64,000 nt of DNA from Neospora caninum Liverpool. Taxonomy: Eukaryota; Apicomplexa; Conoidasida; Eucoccidiorida; Sarcocystidae. The stretch lies in NCBI RefSeq assembly GCF_000208865.1, contig NC_018389.1:1550001-1614000 (forward strand). Reading direction: 5' to 3'. How positions within the stretch are numbered: the first letter of the stretch is position 1; each line of letters opens with the position of its first letter. Both the position numbers and the translations under genes were made by a program. Positions 48,901 to 62,100 of this stretch are shown in pieces. A model generated the notes under the pieces. The model saw only the letters and a list, made by a program, of their open reading frames with translations. It made no database searches and had not been told where the DNA came from.

Positions 48901-50221
48901 GGAGAGGTCGGGACAGCGACGCAAACCCTTCCTCCGAAGAGGAAGAGGGAGGCTGGAGGAGAAGACGCCAGGAGCTGCGGGGGTTCCGAGATGAAGGCGG
49001 CTGGGGGAACGCGCGGAGACAGGGGCGGGAGGGCGCCGAGGGCGGAAGGAGAGAAGACCTTGATGCGGCCGCGGGCTTCGGCACGTACGCCCCAGGTCCA
49101 GGGGGACGCGACTCCGACTCGGAGACGGAGGACGACGGCGCAGGAGACGAGACAGACGATGAAGACGTCGATGGATTTGTTCGCTCGCGAACGATTGTCG
49201 ATGAGGTCTACGGCGCGCGAGATGAAGGTGGAATCGGTAAGCTCAGAAAACAAGACGGATGCGGGGAACTGCCGCGCGACCTTTGGGCTTTCATGGGGCA
49301 GCCAGTGAAGACGTTCCCAGTATAGTTGAGGGCCGAGCGCGAACACGCGAACCCTCTCTGCGCGATTGAAACGAAGGCGCCGTATGCCTTTCCCCCTGGG
49401 ACGAAAAACGAAGGTTCCGATTCCAAACAATGCAAGCAAACAGATAAAGCTTGAGATGGTCCTTCGGAGAGGTTCTAAGAAGGGAGAAAAGGCAGCCGAG
49501 ACTGCTCCGGTGGTTCCAGTGCTGTGATGGCTAAACTACAGGGGCGAACGGGAGACTCCATCGATTCCATGCTTGGGCCTCCGTTCGTCGATGGGGTGAG
49601 CACCCTTCGCAAGCAGACGTTTTTTTGCGCAGTCAAGGTCACCAGCTGTGTGCCGTCGTTTTCGAACTGCTTTTTGAAGTGGCTGCTTGGTGTGTCTCTT
49701 TCTCGCCAGGTTCGGGACTTGCGAGGACCTTCACGAATTTTGTCCGGGCTCTCGACACGAGCCGACGCCGGCGCACAGACGTCGTCGTCGAGGGGTCGGT
49801 TGCCCCGTCGTTCTTTGGCGTCGGGTCTTCGCCGTTGTCACCTTTGTCGCCTTCTCCCGGCTTTGCAGCCGGCCGCAGCCGTCGCGACGACTGGGGCGTT
49901 CGCGGCTCAAAGGTGGCCATTCATTCCGTGACGTTCGTGAAGAAACCGCCGAGTCTCTTTCCGCCGAGTCTCTTCGAGGAGACAGAAAGGCCGCCTGGCC
50001 GGGAGCGACAGGCGCGCCAGAGCGGCGAGGCGGGAGGCGCCAGTGGGGGCGCGGGAGACAGAGAAGGAGACTGGGAACAGGGCGCGGAGGGCGAGGCGGG
50101 ACGTGGCGAAGGCGCGCAGCCCCATGGGCGCCGCGCGACGTTCCTCGGCTATCTGCTGGGCGACGAGGAGGTCGATGAGGACGACGATCTTCTCACCTTT
50201 CTTGATAGCGCCTGGTATTAG
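42906..50221 (+). CDS. Very large Ser-rich protein with Cys clusters and two globular blocks
   Basis: Exons 42906-49236 and 49710-50221 join in phase (ATC G|GTAAGC to CGCCAG) to 2,280 residues. The frame is open upstream to 42831 but without an ATG, so the ATG at 42906 (AAAAATGG context) is taken. The same site also reads ATG|GTAAGC, so a donor there cannot be excluded. Residues 1-1200 are Ser/Arg/Glu-rich and probably disordered. SPSSSSL-type repeats lie near 715-760, and a polyserine run of more than 25 near 1270-1298. Cysteine clusters occur near 1380-1425 (CGFCCCCIGC, CTCVCGTCCC). Globular blocks follow at about 1455-1645 (apolar helices, VIPSVDLFVDQRKLRSLMM, FVFLGSYAYLADLPPW) and 1832-1900 (LKLLIRDFEETLEVVELHYG, FFIEGDVFAYFRGIAAFMED). 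The C-terminus ends in acidic DEEVDEDDDLLTFLDSAWY. No family was recognised. The cysteine clusters could bind metal or be palmitoylated. Confidence 0.75.
45050..45185 (+). repeat. Coding repeat of CCTTCGTCGTCGT units
   Basis: Imperfect TTCGTCGTCGCCTTCAYC units encode tandem SPSSSSL-type repeats within the 2,280-residue protein. On the complementary strand the same DNA reads as Asp/Glu/Asn repeats, which is a shadow frame. Confidence 0.85.
46560..46800 (+). repeat. TCN trinucleotide tract encoding polyserine
   Basis: About 240 nt made almost entirely of TCT/TCC/TCG codons encode serine with a few Pro, Thr, Cys and Ala residues. The final 100 nt are a nearly pure TCCTCNTCTTCG run. All of it is in the frame of the surrounding gene. 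Confidence 0.9.
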
Positions 50222-51813
50222 CCGAAGGCGCGAAGAAAAAGGGAAGAAGTTCGAAGCGGAGCGAGAGGACGAGAATGACGGAGTAAGGCGAGAAGACGAG
50301 ATACGTTTCAGGAGCGAAATTCGAAGGCGGGGGATCTCCTTCCGGATTCAGAGTGATCGGGGTTTTCAGGGGTGCGTTCGGGTCGAGGAATTGGGGGGGT
50401 GCGGGGAACACTTCGGTTCAGAATTTTTGGTGGGTGAGTGAGAAGTCAGAAAGGCGAGAGGGCGATGACATTGCAGACGATCGAGAGGTACCTGAGGATG
50501 GCGAGAAGAGAGGATTGCCTCCGTTGCGATGTGGGAAGTCAAACAGAAGATCGAGACGGGAGAGTGACGTGTGGCGCGGCCTGAAAAACCCTCGCTTGCA
50601 TGCCTTCTCTCGCTGTTCAGAGTGGCTTTCGAGTCTTCGGAATTGCTGTCTCTGCTCATTTCCTGCTTGGGTGGTGTGAAGGCGACTCTACTGAACAGGA
50701 AAAGGGGCTGAACCAGTGAGAAGAAAACCGGGAAAGAAAAGCGCCGGAGACTGAAGGGTCGTGTTAACGAGTTGTGCTAGGAACTTGGGACAGGATCCAG
50801 GGACGGATGGCACTTGTACCTGCCAGGTGTTCGCGCGGGTCGCGGAGGCGAATCGCTCGGTGCTGCGTTTTCGTCGGAAATTGCAACTTTCCTTCTCTCT
50901 GCATCGGCGTGCAAATGCCCACTGTTTTCTCAAACCGTAATAGAGGGGTAGAATGCCATGCTATCAACGGGGGCGACCGCGCGATCGCCGCCTCGCGCTG
51001 GAGCTTTGTTTTGCCTCCGACACAGGCCTCACTCGCCTTACCGTTTTATTTCCAGATGCGTTCCGTGTGCACGAAACTACAACACAAATTAAGCTGAATG
51101 TCCGTGTCGCCTCTGTAGAGGAGAGAGACGTGAACAGGAAACTGCCGGTGTGGTCCGGCGAGGCTTATGGAGAGCTCCGTAGGTCTTCCAGACTCTTCGC
51201 ACTAGAGGCGGTACGTCGCTGTCGGCCGCCTGGATGGGAAGTGGATTCCCAGTATAAGCCGTTTCTGGTGCTAGGCGAAGCCCTCGAGCCGTGACAGGCC
51301 GAGAGAGACGTTGGAAGGGGGCGTCTCGTGTCTGTCTGTGTGTGTCAAGACAGTTCGGAGGTGCGTTTGAGACGCGACAAAAAGCCGAATCACCCGAGTG
51401 GCCACGCCCATGTCCAGCGGCGGGTTTGTGGAGGAAGCGTTAATGCCCTGTTGTCAAGTGTATCGCGAGGTCGGTCCCGAAGCCGTCAGTCGGCGATGCG
51501 TCGCCTCATGTCTCACCAACGCCCTGTGTTTTCCCTTGCTTTCTAGCGTTTGGTCTACTTTCGATTTCCGCCCGTTCTCTCATGAGCGGCCTCGTTAAAA
51601 GTCCGCTGTTCCTCTTTGCCTGCTGCTCGGTTCTCCATTGCGCCTTCTCTGTGTCGCTTCCGCTTCTCACTTGCTGCCTTCGCATCTCATTTGTCTCTGT
51701 CTCATCTCTTTGTCTCTTTTTCGTGAGGCAAAGGACATAGGAGATCGCGTTAGGTCTTGGGAAAACGACTTCCGAACCCCCAGTATAGACTGGTACAAAG
51801 AAGTTGGCGCGGT
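50222..51813. other. Convergent intergenic region
   Basis: This lies between the stop codons of the plus-strand gene ending at 50221 and the Der gene ending at 51814. The first 250 nt are purine-rich and probably 3' UTR. The plus-strand frame at 50953-51294 lacks support. No repeats or RNA genes were seen. Confidence 0.5.
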
Positions 51814-53249
51814 TCAACCATTCGCAGTGGGGAGTGCATTTGCCTGGTAATTTTCAGCGAGCGATGCCGCGAGAAAGAAATTGCCTTCATGTGACAAGCT
51901 TGCAGAAACGAGGGAACCGTTTGTGTTCCGGGACACTCTGGACACTTGACAAGGAAATAGAGAACGCAGGCCGCAGCGCGAAGAACAGATGAAGCGACAC
52001 AGCGAGCGGGAAGTGCAAAAAGTGCCCAAGAGGCAGGGCGGGATAAACAGACAGACGCCATCCGAGAGGTCGGCGAACCTTTCAAGAGAGACGACAGGAT
52101 GAGAACTCGAGAGACGAGGTCTGCTGCGAAACCGCCTCCGCGTCTTCTCACGCACCTGTTATTGAGAGGATGGCTGAGAGAGATGTTAGCCGTTGCCGAA
52201 GACGGTTTTCCTTGTTCTTTCCGAGCCTTCGTACAAGATTGCTTCTTCGAACGTAAGCCGTAGCGACTGACGCTGTTAAGGCGACTTGGACCGACTCACC
52301 TTCTCCAGTTCGCGCCGGCGCTTCTCGCGGAACAGCCACCTAAGAAGCCAGGGGAGAAAAACCAAGAGAATCGCACAAACAGAGCGAGAAGGCAGAAATG
52401 TGGCGAAACCTGATGTAAACAAACGCGGAAAAAGGTGAAACTCCCGACCGTTTTGACGGGCGCGGAGAGATGGAGAGACAGAGGTGAAGTGAAGGCACGA
52501 AACAGGCAGGCAGTCCACGTGGACACCTGGAATGCGGCTAGTCTCTATCTCCTTAGCCGCAGGCATGGGCAGACGCATCCGAGGAAACAAGCGCGCCTTC
52601 TTGAGCGAGATTCGCAATGCATGCATCGCTCTCTGCATTTTTGTGAACGGCGGCAAGGCCCCTCGACCTAGCGTACTTGATGGGCGTGAAGTGAAAGTTG
52701 AAAGCCGTGCGAGTCGAGAAGTCCAGATAGAGCCGATAAACGTCTGGGAAATACTCGGCCTTGTTGCAGAACACGACAATAGTTGGGGGCTGGATAGACA
52801 CCTGGAGGCGAAGCAGACTCCGGAGAACAGAGGCGAGACTTCGTGGAACTTCAGCGACGGGAAAATCTAGAAAACGCGGACAACAGGCGGCCGATGGCGT
52901 GTATGTACTGCGGAGCACTAGCCGCCGCCAAATCAGAAGCGACGACGCTGATTTCGATGATTTCGATCCTGCGCTGAGCGCTTCAACCTCTGACCATGAA
53001 CCGCTGCGTCTCGAAGCGTCGGCATCAGTTCTCAGTCTGGATATATAGAGAAAGAGAGCGTTAGGTTTAAATATTCATTTGTCAATTGCTCTCTTGCCAC
53101 CCACAGTGTCTAGGGGTGAACTGATACATCCACCTTTCTCCTGCTGAATCGACACTGCGGCTTCACTGCACTCAACTTTGCAGGATGCCTCTTGATCTCT
53201 CAACCCGCCAGGAAATCCGGCAGCCAGCGTTTTCCAGATCCCTCTCTAG

Positions 53250-53296
<47 letters not shown>

Positions 53297-54055
53297 TACA
53301 TTTAAGGTGTGTGGAGGTGTACATGTCTATACCATATATTTATATATATATATATATATATATGCATGTATACCCGTACATATATATATATATATATATA
53401 TACGTTGGGGGGTGAGAGACAGTGTTCACCTGACGAGAGAAATCGGTTGGGCGCATCATGGTTTTCCGTTTAAAGGCATCTCAAAATCCTCAGCTTTGCC
53501 GACCTGTTGTGCGACGTAGATTTTCCCGCGTTTGCGGTCTTTGAACAGAGGAGGTGGATGTACAGCTAAAGCATCTCGAATCACGAAATTTAAAAGTCCT
53601 GTCCCTAGTCGCCTTCGATGCTGAGGAAAAAGCAAAACAATCAACTGAGAGCCTGCGACCGTAAATATACGTGCGCAAATTTTTTGCCGTTCCTATGCAA
53701 AAGAGAACCCCGGTCCTAAAAAGAACTCTTCGAGCCGATGCATGACTCGACGCAAAATCGAAAATCTGCATAAATCGATAAAATACGTACGTCGATATCG
53801 ACAACTGCGTGAGTATGTGGCCGTCTACACAAAAACGGTCAGATGCAAAGAATTGCATACAGTGAACAGAGAGTGTGTCTAGTTTGGCGCTCGCTGGCTC
53901 CCAAGCCTCACACACAAGATCGTGAGGGAACGAATAATCCAAATGTGCATGCACAGAGAAAGCCAAACGAGCGTACGGAAATCAAAGATATCTGCACGTA
54001 CACTTCGCCAGTTCGAAGGCAGCGACAGATGCCCACACCGTTCAGTATGCATACA

Positions 54056-54090
<35 letters not shown>

Positions 54091-54502
54091 CGATGTGACG
54101 ATGTATGCAAATACAGATAAATATATATATATATATATATATATCGATGTGTATATGTCCACTTGTACATGTGCATATGTAATTCGGGCAATGTGCAAAG
54201 GATTGGGTGTCTTCTGTTCCTTCGCAGATTTTGCTATTCGACTGTGCGATACCTGTTGAAAGGCCTCGTTGATTGCCGGCCAGATACTGGACGCATTTTT
54301 CCCGGTCAAGGCAGAGACGCAAACGATTGACGCCCATCGTAGTGGATAGAACACTGAACGAATGTAAGTCGCAACCTGAATGCAAACCGAAAACAAGAGC
54401 CATTCACCAATCTGCACGCATCAACATAAACACATGAATATCAACCTCTACGTATCTCTCCATGTGTTTACCTACCGACCTATATATATATATATATATA
54501 GG

Positions 54503-54537
<35 letters not shown>

Positions 54538-55315
54538 GTGTGGATGTACCTGTGTTACACTGAGGATTTGTGTCACCGTGATGTTAGCAGATTCATCTGT
54601 CTTTCCTCGTCAGTGAGGGCATTGTTGGGGCCTTGCGTTCGCCTGAATTGTGTTTCTGAATCCCGTGCCACGCTTTCCCCACCTCGTGGTGCGCTGTCGC
54701 CTCTGTGTCGACTGTATCCCATTTGTTCATCACGATGACTGCCGCACGGCCTTCTTCTTCAATGCGTTTCGCGAGGAGGACGTCTTGCTTCACGAGACCG
54801 CGTTCGGCATCGCAGACGAGGAGACAGACGTCGCACCTCGTGAGAGCCTGGTCGTGCAAAGCGGAGGAAAGGAGAGCAAAGAAGACACGGACGCGCAACG
54901 GTGAAGCAAAAATAGGAGAGGCTCTGGAGAGGGAAAAGCGACCGAGACGACGGCGACGTGCTCCGAGTGGAAGGACGAAGGAACCGGCGAACGGAGAGAG
55001 TCGACAGAGACGTCTTAGAAGAAGGTGAGCACAGAACTGGCGACGGCACGGGTGACCGTTTGGCGCGAGGTGCTCGAGCGAAGCGCGAAGTTTCCGCAGA
55101 TGCTTACTCTTTCCGCCCGCTTCACCATGACAAACTCGGTGCCCTGTTGGGCCTTCACGACACGCGCCCGCCGAATCCCCGCAGTGTCGACGAGGCGATA
55201 GACCACTGAGTCTGCAGACCGAGGGGAAGAAGGTTGAGCACGACTAAACAGAAAATCGTCAAGCAAACCCTTGGTGCGTGCGCACCCGTCGAGGGGAGCG
55301 TTGGGCCGCCAACAG

Positions 55316-55351
<36 letters not shown>

Positions 55352-58300
55352 AGATTTGCGAGAGGTGCGGCATTCAGCTCCAGGTATAATGGATGTGTAA
55401 TGAAAGAGCTTCTATACCTCCGAAGAGAAGCAGACGTATCGACGTTGTGCAGGGGATCAAATAAGTAGCTCCAATAAACAACGTCGAAGCTTTGAGAGCC
55501 TCATATAAGCATCGAAAAATGTATAGCCAGATGCGTATCGATAGAGCGTTCTACGGAGCCATGGCAAAGCATTCTTGCACAGTCATATTGATATATATTT
55601 ATATATATGCATAACAGGAGACCTATACATGCATATACGTCCGTCAAATAAGTAGAGGATCATTTCCAGCCATTCCGACATGTAGTTAGACAGGCCGAGC
55701 TGCCAAAGACGCCGTGGAACCGAATGCGCATCCGCGCATAGATACAAACACCTTTTGTCCTAAGGTAGCACTTCACACATGCATTCCCACACAAATGGGG
55801 AGTGGGCGCTAGGAACGGTGTACGCACACTCTTTTCCGCATTTGTAAAGACACGGGTAACGTGGCGCGTCGCCTGCGGACCTCGTTCGACAAGCTCGTCG
55901 ACGGCGTCTCGCGTCGTGCCTGCTTCGGGGCTGACGAGACTCCTTGAGACACCGAGAAGGCGATTGAGTAACTGTGATTTGCCCACATTAGGTCTGAAAG
56001 GACGAACAAAAACAGAACGAGGCACATCCCTAGAAACAAGAACAATTCGAAGGAAGTGAGCACGAAAGGAAGGAACAGTCCGAAGCAAAGGGACTGCGCG
56101 ATGGATCGAGTCACCTCTGGAACCTGCGCTCCCCGCTGCAGCCCCATCAGAGCGATCGTCACGATCTTTTAGACAGCGTTTCTGTTTCTGTTTGCGAATG
56201 TTCTCTACCTGCCGACAATCGCCACATTCACATCTTCCTTCGCAAAGGTGGAAAAGACCAGCTGCGACAGAGCGTCCCGATCCGTCCTCTGCCTCGATGG
56301 TCCGGCAGCCTCGGCGTAATCGGGTGCGTCGCGCGTTTTCTCGCCCCTTTCAGTCTCTCGCTGCGCTCGGCTGGCGCGCGAAGACGACCGCCTGGCATCG
56401 GGGGGAAAGTGCTCAAAGCAGCTGCAGGCAACGCGGAAAGGGGAAGCAGATTAGAGCTCCACCCTGCGAGGTCGGCAGACCAACTCGCCGCTCCATGGTG
56501 TCGCTCTCTGTTTCAGCAGGTCTGTGTGCTTCTCAACTCCGCGCTGCCGTCGACGAAGCCGGTGCAAAAGCGCCACGTCCCGGAGCGCGTCCGTCGTCTT
56601 TTCCAAGGGCCTGTTTCGTCTCTTCTTTTTCAAGGTCGCGTACGCGACGCTACTGGGTGGTTCGGAGTCTCGCTCAAAGGTGTTCTCTGTTTTCCTGTTC
56701 GCCCTCTCCTGTTCAGTTCTTTCCCCCCCTCGAGAAGGCAGCCATGGAGGCCGCGAGTCGCCACGGTAAGTACAGAGGGACGCTGAAAGAAAGGCGAACG
56801 TGAATTGCCAGTTTGGGGTTCTCAGTGAAACATCGCTTACGCATCTAACAGGTCAGCCAGGCCGACGCCTTCGATCGCGCTGCAAGGGAAAGGCTGTCCG
56901 AGGCCGAGTTTCCAGAATTCCTGTAATGCATCCAAGCACACGAGAGCGACGGCGAGAAGGCAAAACCCTTCGAATCCTGGAGAGATGAAAAGACGAGTCG
57001 AAGCACAGCCTCGCTTTGCGGAGACGGACCAGGCACACGGCGACTGAGCCTGACATCTGGAGAGTCCAAACTGAAGCCTGACGCGCCTCGCATGCCGCGT
57101 GCGTGGCCGCATTCTAGGGTTTGCTCGCGCTGGCCTAGGCAACCACACGGCGCATCGAATGCGCGCAGCAAGGACTCCACAGCACCAGCACGAGTTCGAC
57201 ACATCTCTATACCTGCGCATGGGTACATGCTGTAAACACCCCTTCTCTACGTAGATCACCAGATGCTCAAATGTAGAAATAGCCACTTTGAATCCATGAA
57301 CATGTATATTGAAACAACAGCACACATCGGCGGGGGTGCGGCCAGGCAAGTTCGCCGGAGGCAGTAGGGCCGTCGAACGCACCACGAGGCGCCTTCAACA
57401 GTGTGAGAGAAGACGTGGAGAGACAAGATCTGCTTCATTCTACAGAACAGGTTTTCCCGTGGAGGGGAAACGACTGAGCAGCAGACTAGCACCTGGGTTA
57501 TGACTGCCCGCTCGGCCAAGTGAAGATGCAAGGCAGCGGGGAAAAGGGGACAACGCCCGAACGGTCGAGCCCCGCGCTGCCGATGGTTGCTGGCAATACA
57601 CCCATGTACCGCATGCAGAGCTTTAATGCTGAGCCCGAATCGCGGCTTTGCCGGCACGAGCGACGGACCTGCGCAGAGGCGTGACCGGACTGATAGTTCT
57701 CCGTTTTGTTGACGCACACGACGACCGGCGTGCCCGCGCGCCGCAGGAAGTCGGCAATGACTTCGTCCTCTCCGGCCAAGCCGTGCTGAAAACACGCCAG
57801 AGACGGAGACCCGTGCACACCGACGCTGGGAGACAAGGCTCTTCCGCGACGGCCGCCCCGAAGACGGCCAACCGATTCAAAATCCGAGGCAAGAGTAGGA
57901 AGCAGACGACACGAGCAGGTTCCGTCGCAACGACAACGAGCGAAGAAGCGAGGCGAGAGAACGAAAATCGTAATCGAAGAGAGAGAAAGAACGGAGAGAG
58001 ACCAGACAAGGAAGCAGCGACAGCAGAACAAAACGCTAGAGGGGACACGAGGAAAAAGAACAGCGAACGGCGGAAGAGAAAGTTGGAGAACAGGAAGGGA
58101 AAACACAAGTGAAGAAGAGCGATCGCCAAAAAAGCAAACTCCAAGTTCAAGTATGCGGGTTGAGGAAGGCACGGAGAAGAAAGTGGAGAACATCAATGGG
58201 CTTACGCGGCCGTCGACAACGAAGATGGCACATGTAGCCTCCGCGAGAGCAAATTGCACTTGCGTGCGAATCTGAGGGGAGCGCAACGACGCAGGGGCCA

Positions 58301-58973
58301 AAATGACAGCGAAGAAAACCCAACCTACGCCCTTCCTCCCGGAATCCCCTGTCAAGTGTCTGCCGACTTGAGGACGCTTGGAGGCGACAATCATTTTTTC
58401 GCAGACTTCGGTGGAGGCATCGCATCCCTTTATTTCAAGACGGAATTTCGATTTTGACGCACAATAACGACTTGACTGGCAAAGCATAGAAAGCGTCTTC
58501 GCGTTTAAACTAGGCATGCATCCTACAGGAATCCATCCCTCCAACGCACAGCATGCACATATCAATCAATCTATCCATGAATATACATGCATTTATAAGA
58601 GACCACGAACGAGCGAATGGGCAGCCACGATTGATAGGAATTACTTCTTCTGATATTGCCTGCACAGAGAGGTATATATATTATGGATATACATACATAT
58701 TTGAGTACCTGCATTTGCATGGAGGCATGAGTGTTCAATCTCCATGACTATCGATCTATCCGTCCATCTATATCTATCTATATCTATCTATGTATCTATA
58801 TCTATCTATATCTATCTATCTACATCTATCTATCTATCTATCTATCTATATCTATCTATATCTATCTATCTATATCTATCTATGTCTATCTATATCTATC
58901 TATCTATATCTATCTATCTACCTATATCTATCTGTCTATCTATATCTATCTATCTATCTATCTATCTATATCG

Positions 58974-59041
<68 letters not shown>

Positions 59042-59072
59042 CTCTATCTCTCTATCTATCTATATCTATCTA

Positions 59073-59147
<75 letters not shown>

Positions 59148-62100
59148 ATCGATCTATATATGTATATCTATCTATATATATATATATATATATATTCGAG
59201 AGAGTGGATACCGTGCACGTGTGGCACCCCTACGTAGGTACGTGCACGCGTGTTCGATCAAGCTCAGCTGTAAGAGACAGAAACACAGATGCAATTCTGG
59301 CAGTTGACGTCCGTAACGCAGTCCCCGATTTCCCCACAACTCTTCCCTCTCTAGCATCTTTGCTTTTCCCGTCTCGCGCTTCTCTCGGCCCGTCGCCGGT
59401 CCCACGCCATGTCGTCCGCACACCTCCTCAGCGTAGAGCGCCGCGGCATAGCGGTCTTCTTCGAATATAAGCCCGCCAGTATCGACTACGACGAAGGGGC
59501 AGCCTCGCCAGACTGAGAACGCGTAGTGCCGGTCGCGGGTGGTGCCGTCTTCATCGCGAACGATCGCGTCTGCTGCAAGATCTTCTTTGTCTTTCAGTTT
59601 GTTGAAGAGGCTGCTTTTGCCGACGTTCGGTCGCCCCAAGAGGCAGATGCGAGGAAATTGACCTGAAGCGGATGAAAGCAAGACAAAATTGAGGTCTTGA
59701 GAACTGGGGCGCACGCCGCGCGGCGAGGCGCGGCCGAGATAGCATCCGACGGTTTTTTCGTCGACGTTGTAACTCTCTGTTCCGACTCAGACGTGTGCAG
59801 GTCCGACTGCGTGTCATGACAGGAGGCCCGCCGCACGCGCGACCACGTTCCGTACGATTCAAGACGTGAGACTGGAAAGTCAGGGAGAGGGCGAGATCAA
59901 CAGCGAGAAAGCTCGACTTGCCTCTACCGCAGATAGCAGCCCGTGTGAGCCGAACACCAGATGCAGGCAAGAGGACGACGTGAACGCAAACCGGTGCGAG
60001 GCAACCACACCAAAGCGAGTCGCATGCACGTCCGCCTCCGGACGACACTCACTTTCGCTTCAAGTGAAGGGGGGGCGTGCCCCACTGTGTTGCCTACTTT
60101 GGGTGCACCAGAAGCCGGGGTTGATGGCATGCGCGACAGATCAAGCGTGTCAATCGACACAGGTGAGAAACGGAAAGCGTAAGAGGGCGGAGCAGGAGGG
60201 TATATGCACGTGACACCCATACCGGGCACTGTGAATCGCAAGGCGCACCGACGCACGCTGGAATGCACTCGCCACGCAGAGAAAGGACACGGCAAGTCTC
60301 CACGTGAAAACACAGGCTCGCACGAAGCGCACGAAGCCCGGCGGATTACGCCTGTTGAGCAGGCACCTCGGCAACCGCGCGGAAACCCTCTCTTAAAAGC
60401 GGCCCGGATCGAGGGCTTACCTTCTTGGCGAATCAGCTTCTGGGGAGGTGATCGACGCGGCGATGGCAGCCGCGTCCCCGTCCCTACAGGATCTGTGTCT
60501 CTTTCCAAACCATCGTGCTCTCCCCTCTCAGCTTTCGACGATTGGCGGTGCGGTCTCGCGTCCTGTTCGACTGTGTCGCCATCCTCGTCTTCCTCCTCGA
60601 CCTCAGCCGGACGCGCCTTGTCTCTCACGAACCTGCTCCATGGAGCCTGAGGGAGACACGAGAGCCCCTGCGTCTCATCTGCGCCAGACTCCAACAGCGC
60701 CCGCCCTTCTTCTTTAATCTGTCGCCTTCCTTCTCTCAGACTCTCGAGGACACGAGCTCTTTCGTCTGCTTCCTCAGGCGGCAGAGCGTCACGACCGAGT
60801 GCCGGCTCGCAACCCTCTTCTGCGTCATCTTCCGCCTCTTCTGTTTCATATTCTTCGTCGTGTTCTTCCGCCTCCACTTCATCCTGATCAGAGGTGGATC
60901 TACGCATGCGCCGCGCCTGTGCCGAAAGGCCTTCGCTTGCTTTCCTCGGTTTGCCTCTAGGAACCAAGGAGCTGGGGAGGCGCGCTGGAAAAGATCTCAG
61001 ACTCGCACCGTTCCTCCCCGCCTCCGCATGTGCGTCTCCTTCCTCTTCCTCGTCTCCTGCCAATCTCCTACGCCGTCCTTTAGCCGCCTGCGAAATCCCG
61101 CCGTCTCTGAGCTGCGTTGCTTCTCCATCTCTTTCGGAGAGAAGGCCAAGCCCCTTCGCCCTGCCGCGTCTTCGCGTCTGGGGGCCGTTCGCCTGTACTG
61201 CACTGCCTGGCTTTCGGCGGCGGTCTCGGAGAGCAGCTGGAGACGAATCAGAAGAACGAAAACGCGAAGAACCGAAAAGGACAGCTGCAGGCGAACCAGT
61301 TGAGGGGGGACGTAACCGCCGCCTTCTCTTTGCCCAAAGGAAAGAAGCACAGACGCCGGCTGTCGCCTCACTGTCGCATCTCGCGGAAGTTCGCCGGTGG
61401 CGACTATCGTCTGTGAGCACCCGATTCCCGAGCGTCTGAATCGACAGGGGAGAAGCCGCGGGCCAGAAAAACGGACCCTCAGCGGAGGAAGAGAGCGCGG
61501 ACTGAGAATGAACGCCCCAGGAGCGCGCACCTCCGCTACGTCGACACAGGAAGTTGGAAACGACGCTGGATCGTCTCTGAGGCCCCTGACTGTGTCCGCC
61601 GTCTCGCATGTGGCCCAACCTCCAGGCCCTGAAGAGAAACAGAGAGGTCGCCCGTGTCACCCCCTCGCGTCCTCTCTCTTGTCCCTCGGATGGAAAGCGT
61701 GGACCTGAGGCATGCAGACCACTACGTCTCCCGAAAGCATGATCGTACAGCCCCTTCGCTTTACCTACGGGGTTGGCGCGTGGAAAGTTACGGCGCCACG
61801 CTTTAGTGTCAGCCGACTGACGCCCAGACGAAAACGGAAACGGCGGCGACGGAGTGGCTGAAAAACACGAGCTTTTGAACGGCAGAAATCCTGTGGGGAA
61901 GGGAAATGCGTGGACAACTGCCCGGCTCCACGGCCGCGTGTTCTCGCATGGCAGACCTCTCGGTGTATGTACACCTCGCTGGGCCGAGCCGCGAGCGGAT
62001 CTGGGAATCGGCCCAAAAGAGTCCAGGGACCGCGACTGAGGCCGCGTACCAAAAATGGTTCCGCTTTCGGCGTGACCTGCGCTGTCGCGCGTTCCGTCTG

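Noticed and set aside
50953..51294. Plus-strand frame of 113 codons with partly globular look
   Set aside because: It lies in the convergent 3' region without splice sites. It could be 3' UTR of the plus-strand gene. Evidence is too thin to call.
57498..58565. Minus-strand frame of 355 codons taken as one protein
   Set aside because: Only two short parts (58206-58271 and 57669-57785) are Der exons. The rest is intron read-through with a hydrophobic pyrimidine-tract translation.
58763..59195. Repeat array as a possible CRISPR
   Set aside because: The units are 4-6 nt without spacers. It is a simple microsatellite in a eukaryotic intron.
58731..59470. Three overlapping plus-strand frames of 170-226 codons made of Ile, Tyr, Ser and Leu
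   Set aside because: They are translations of the TATC microsatellite. A period-4 repeat is open in all frames.
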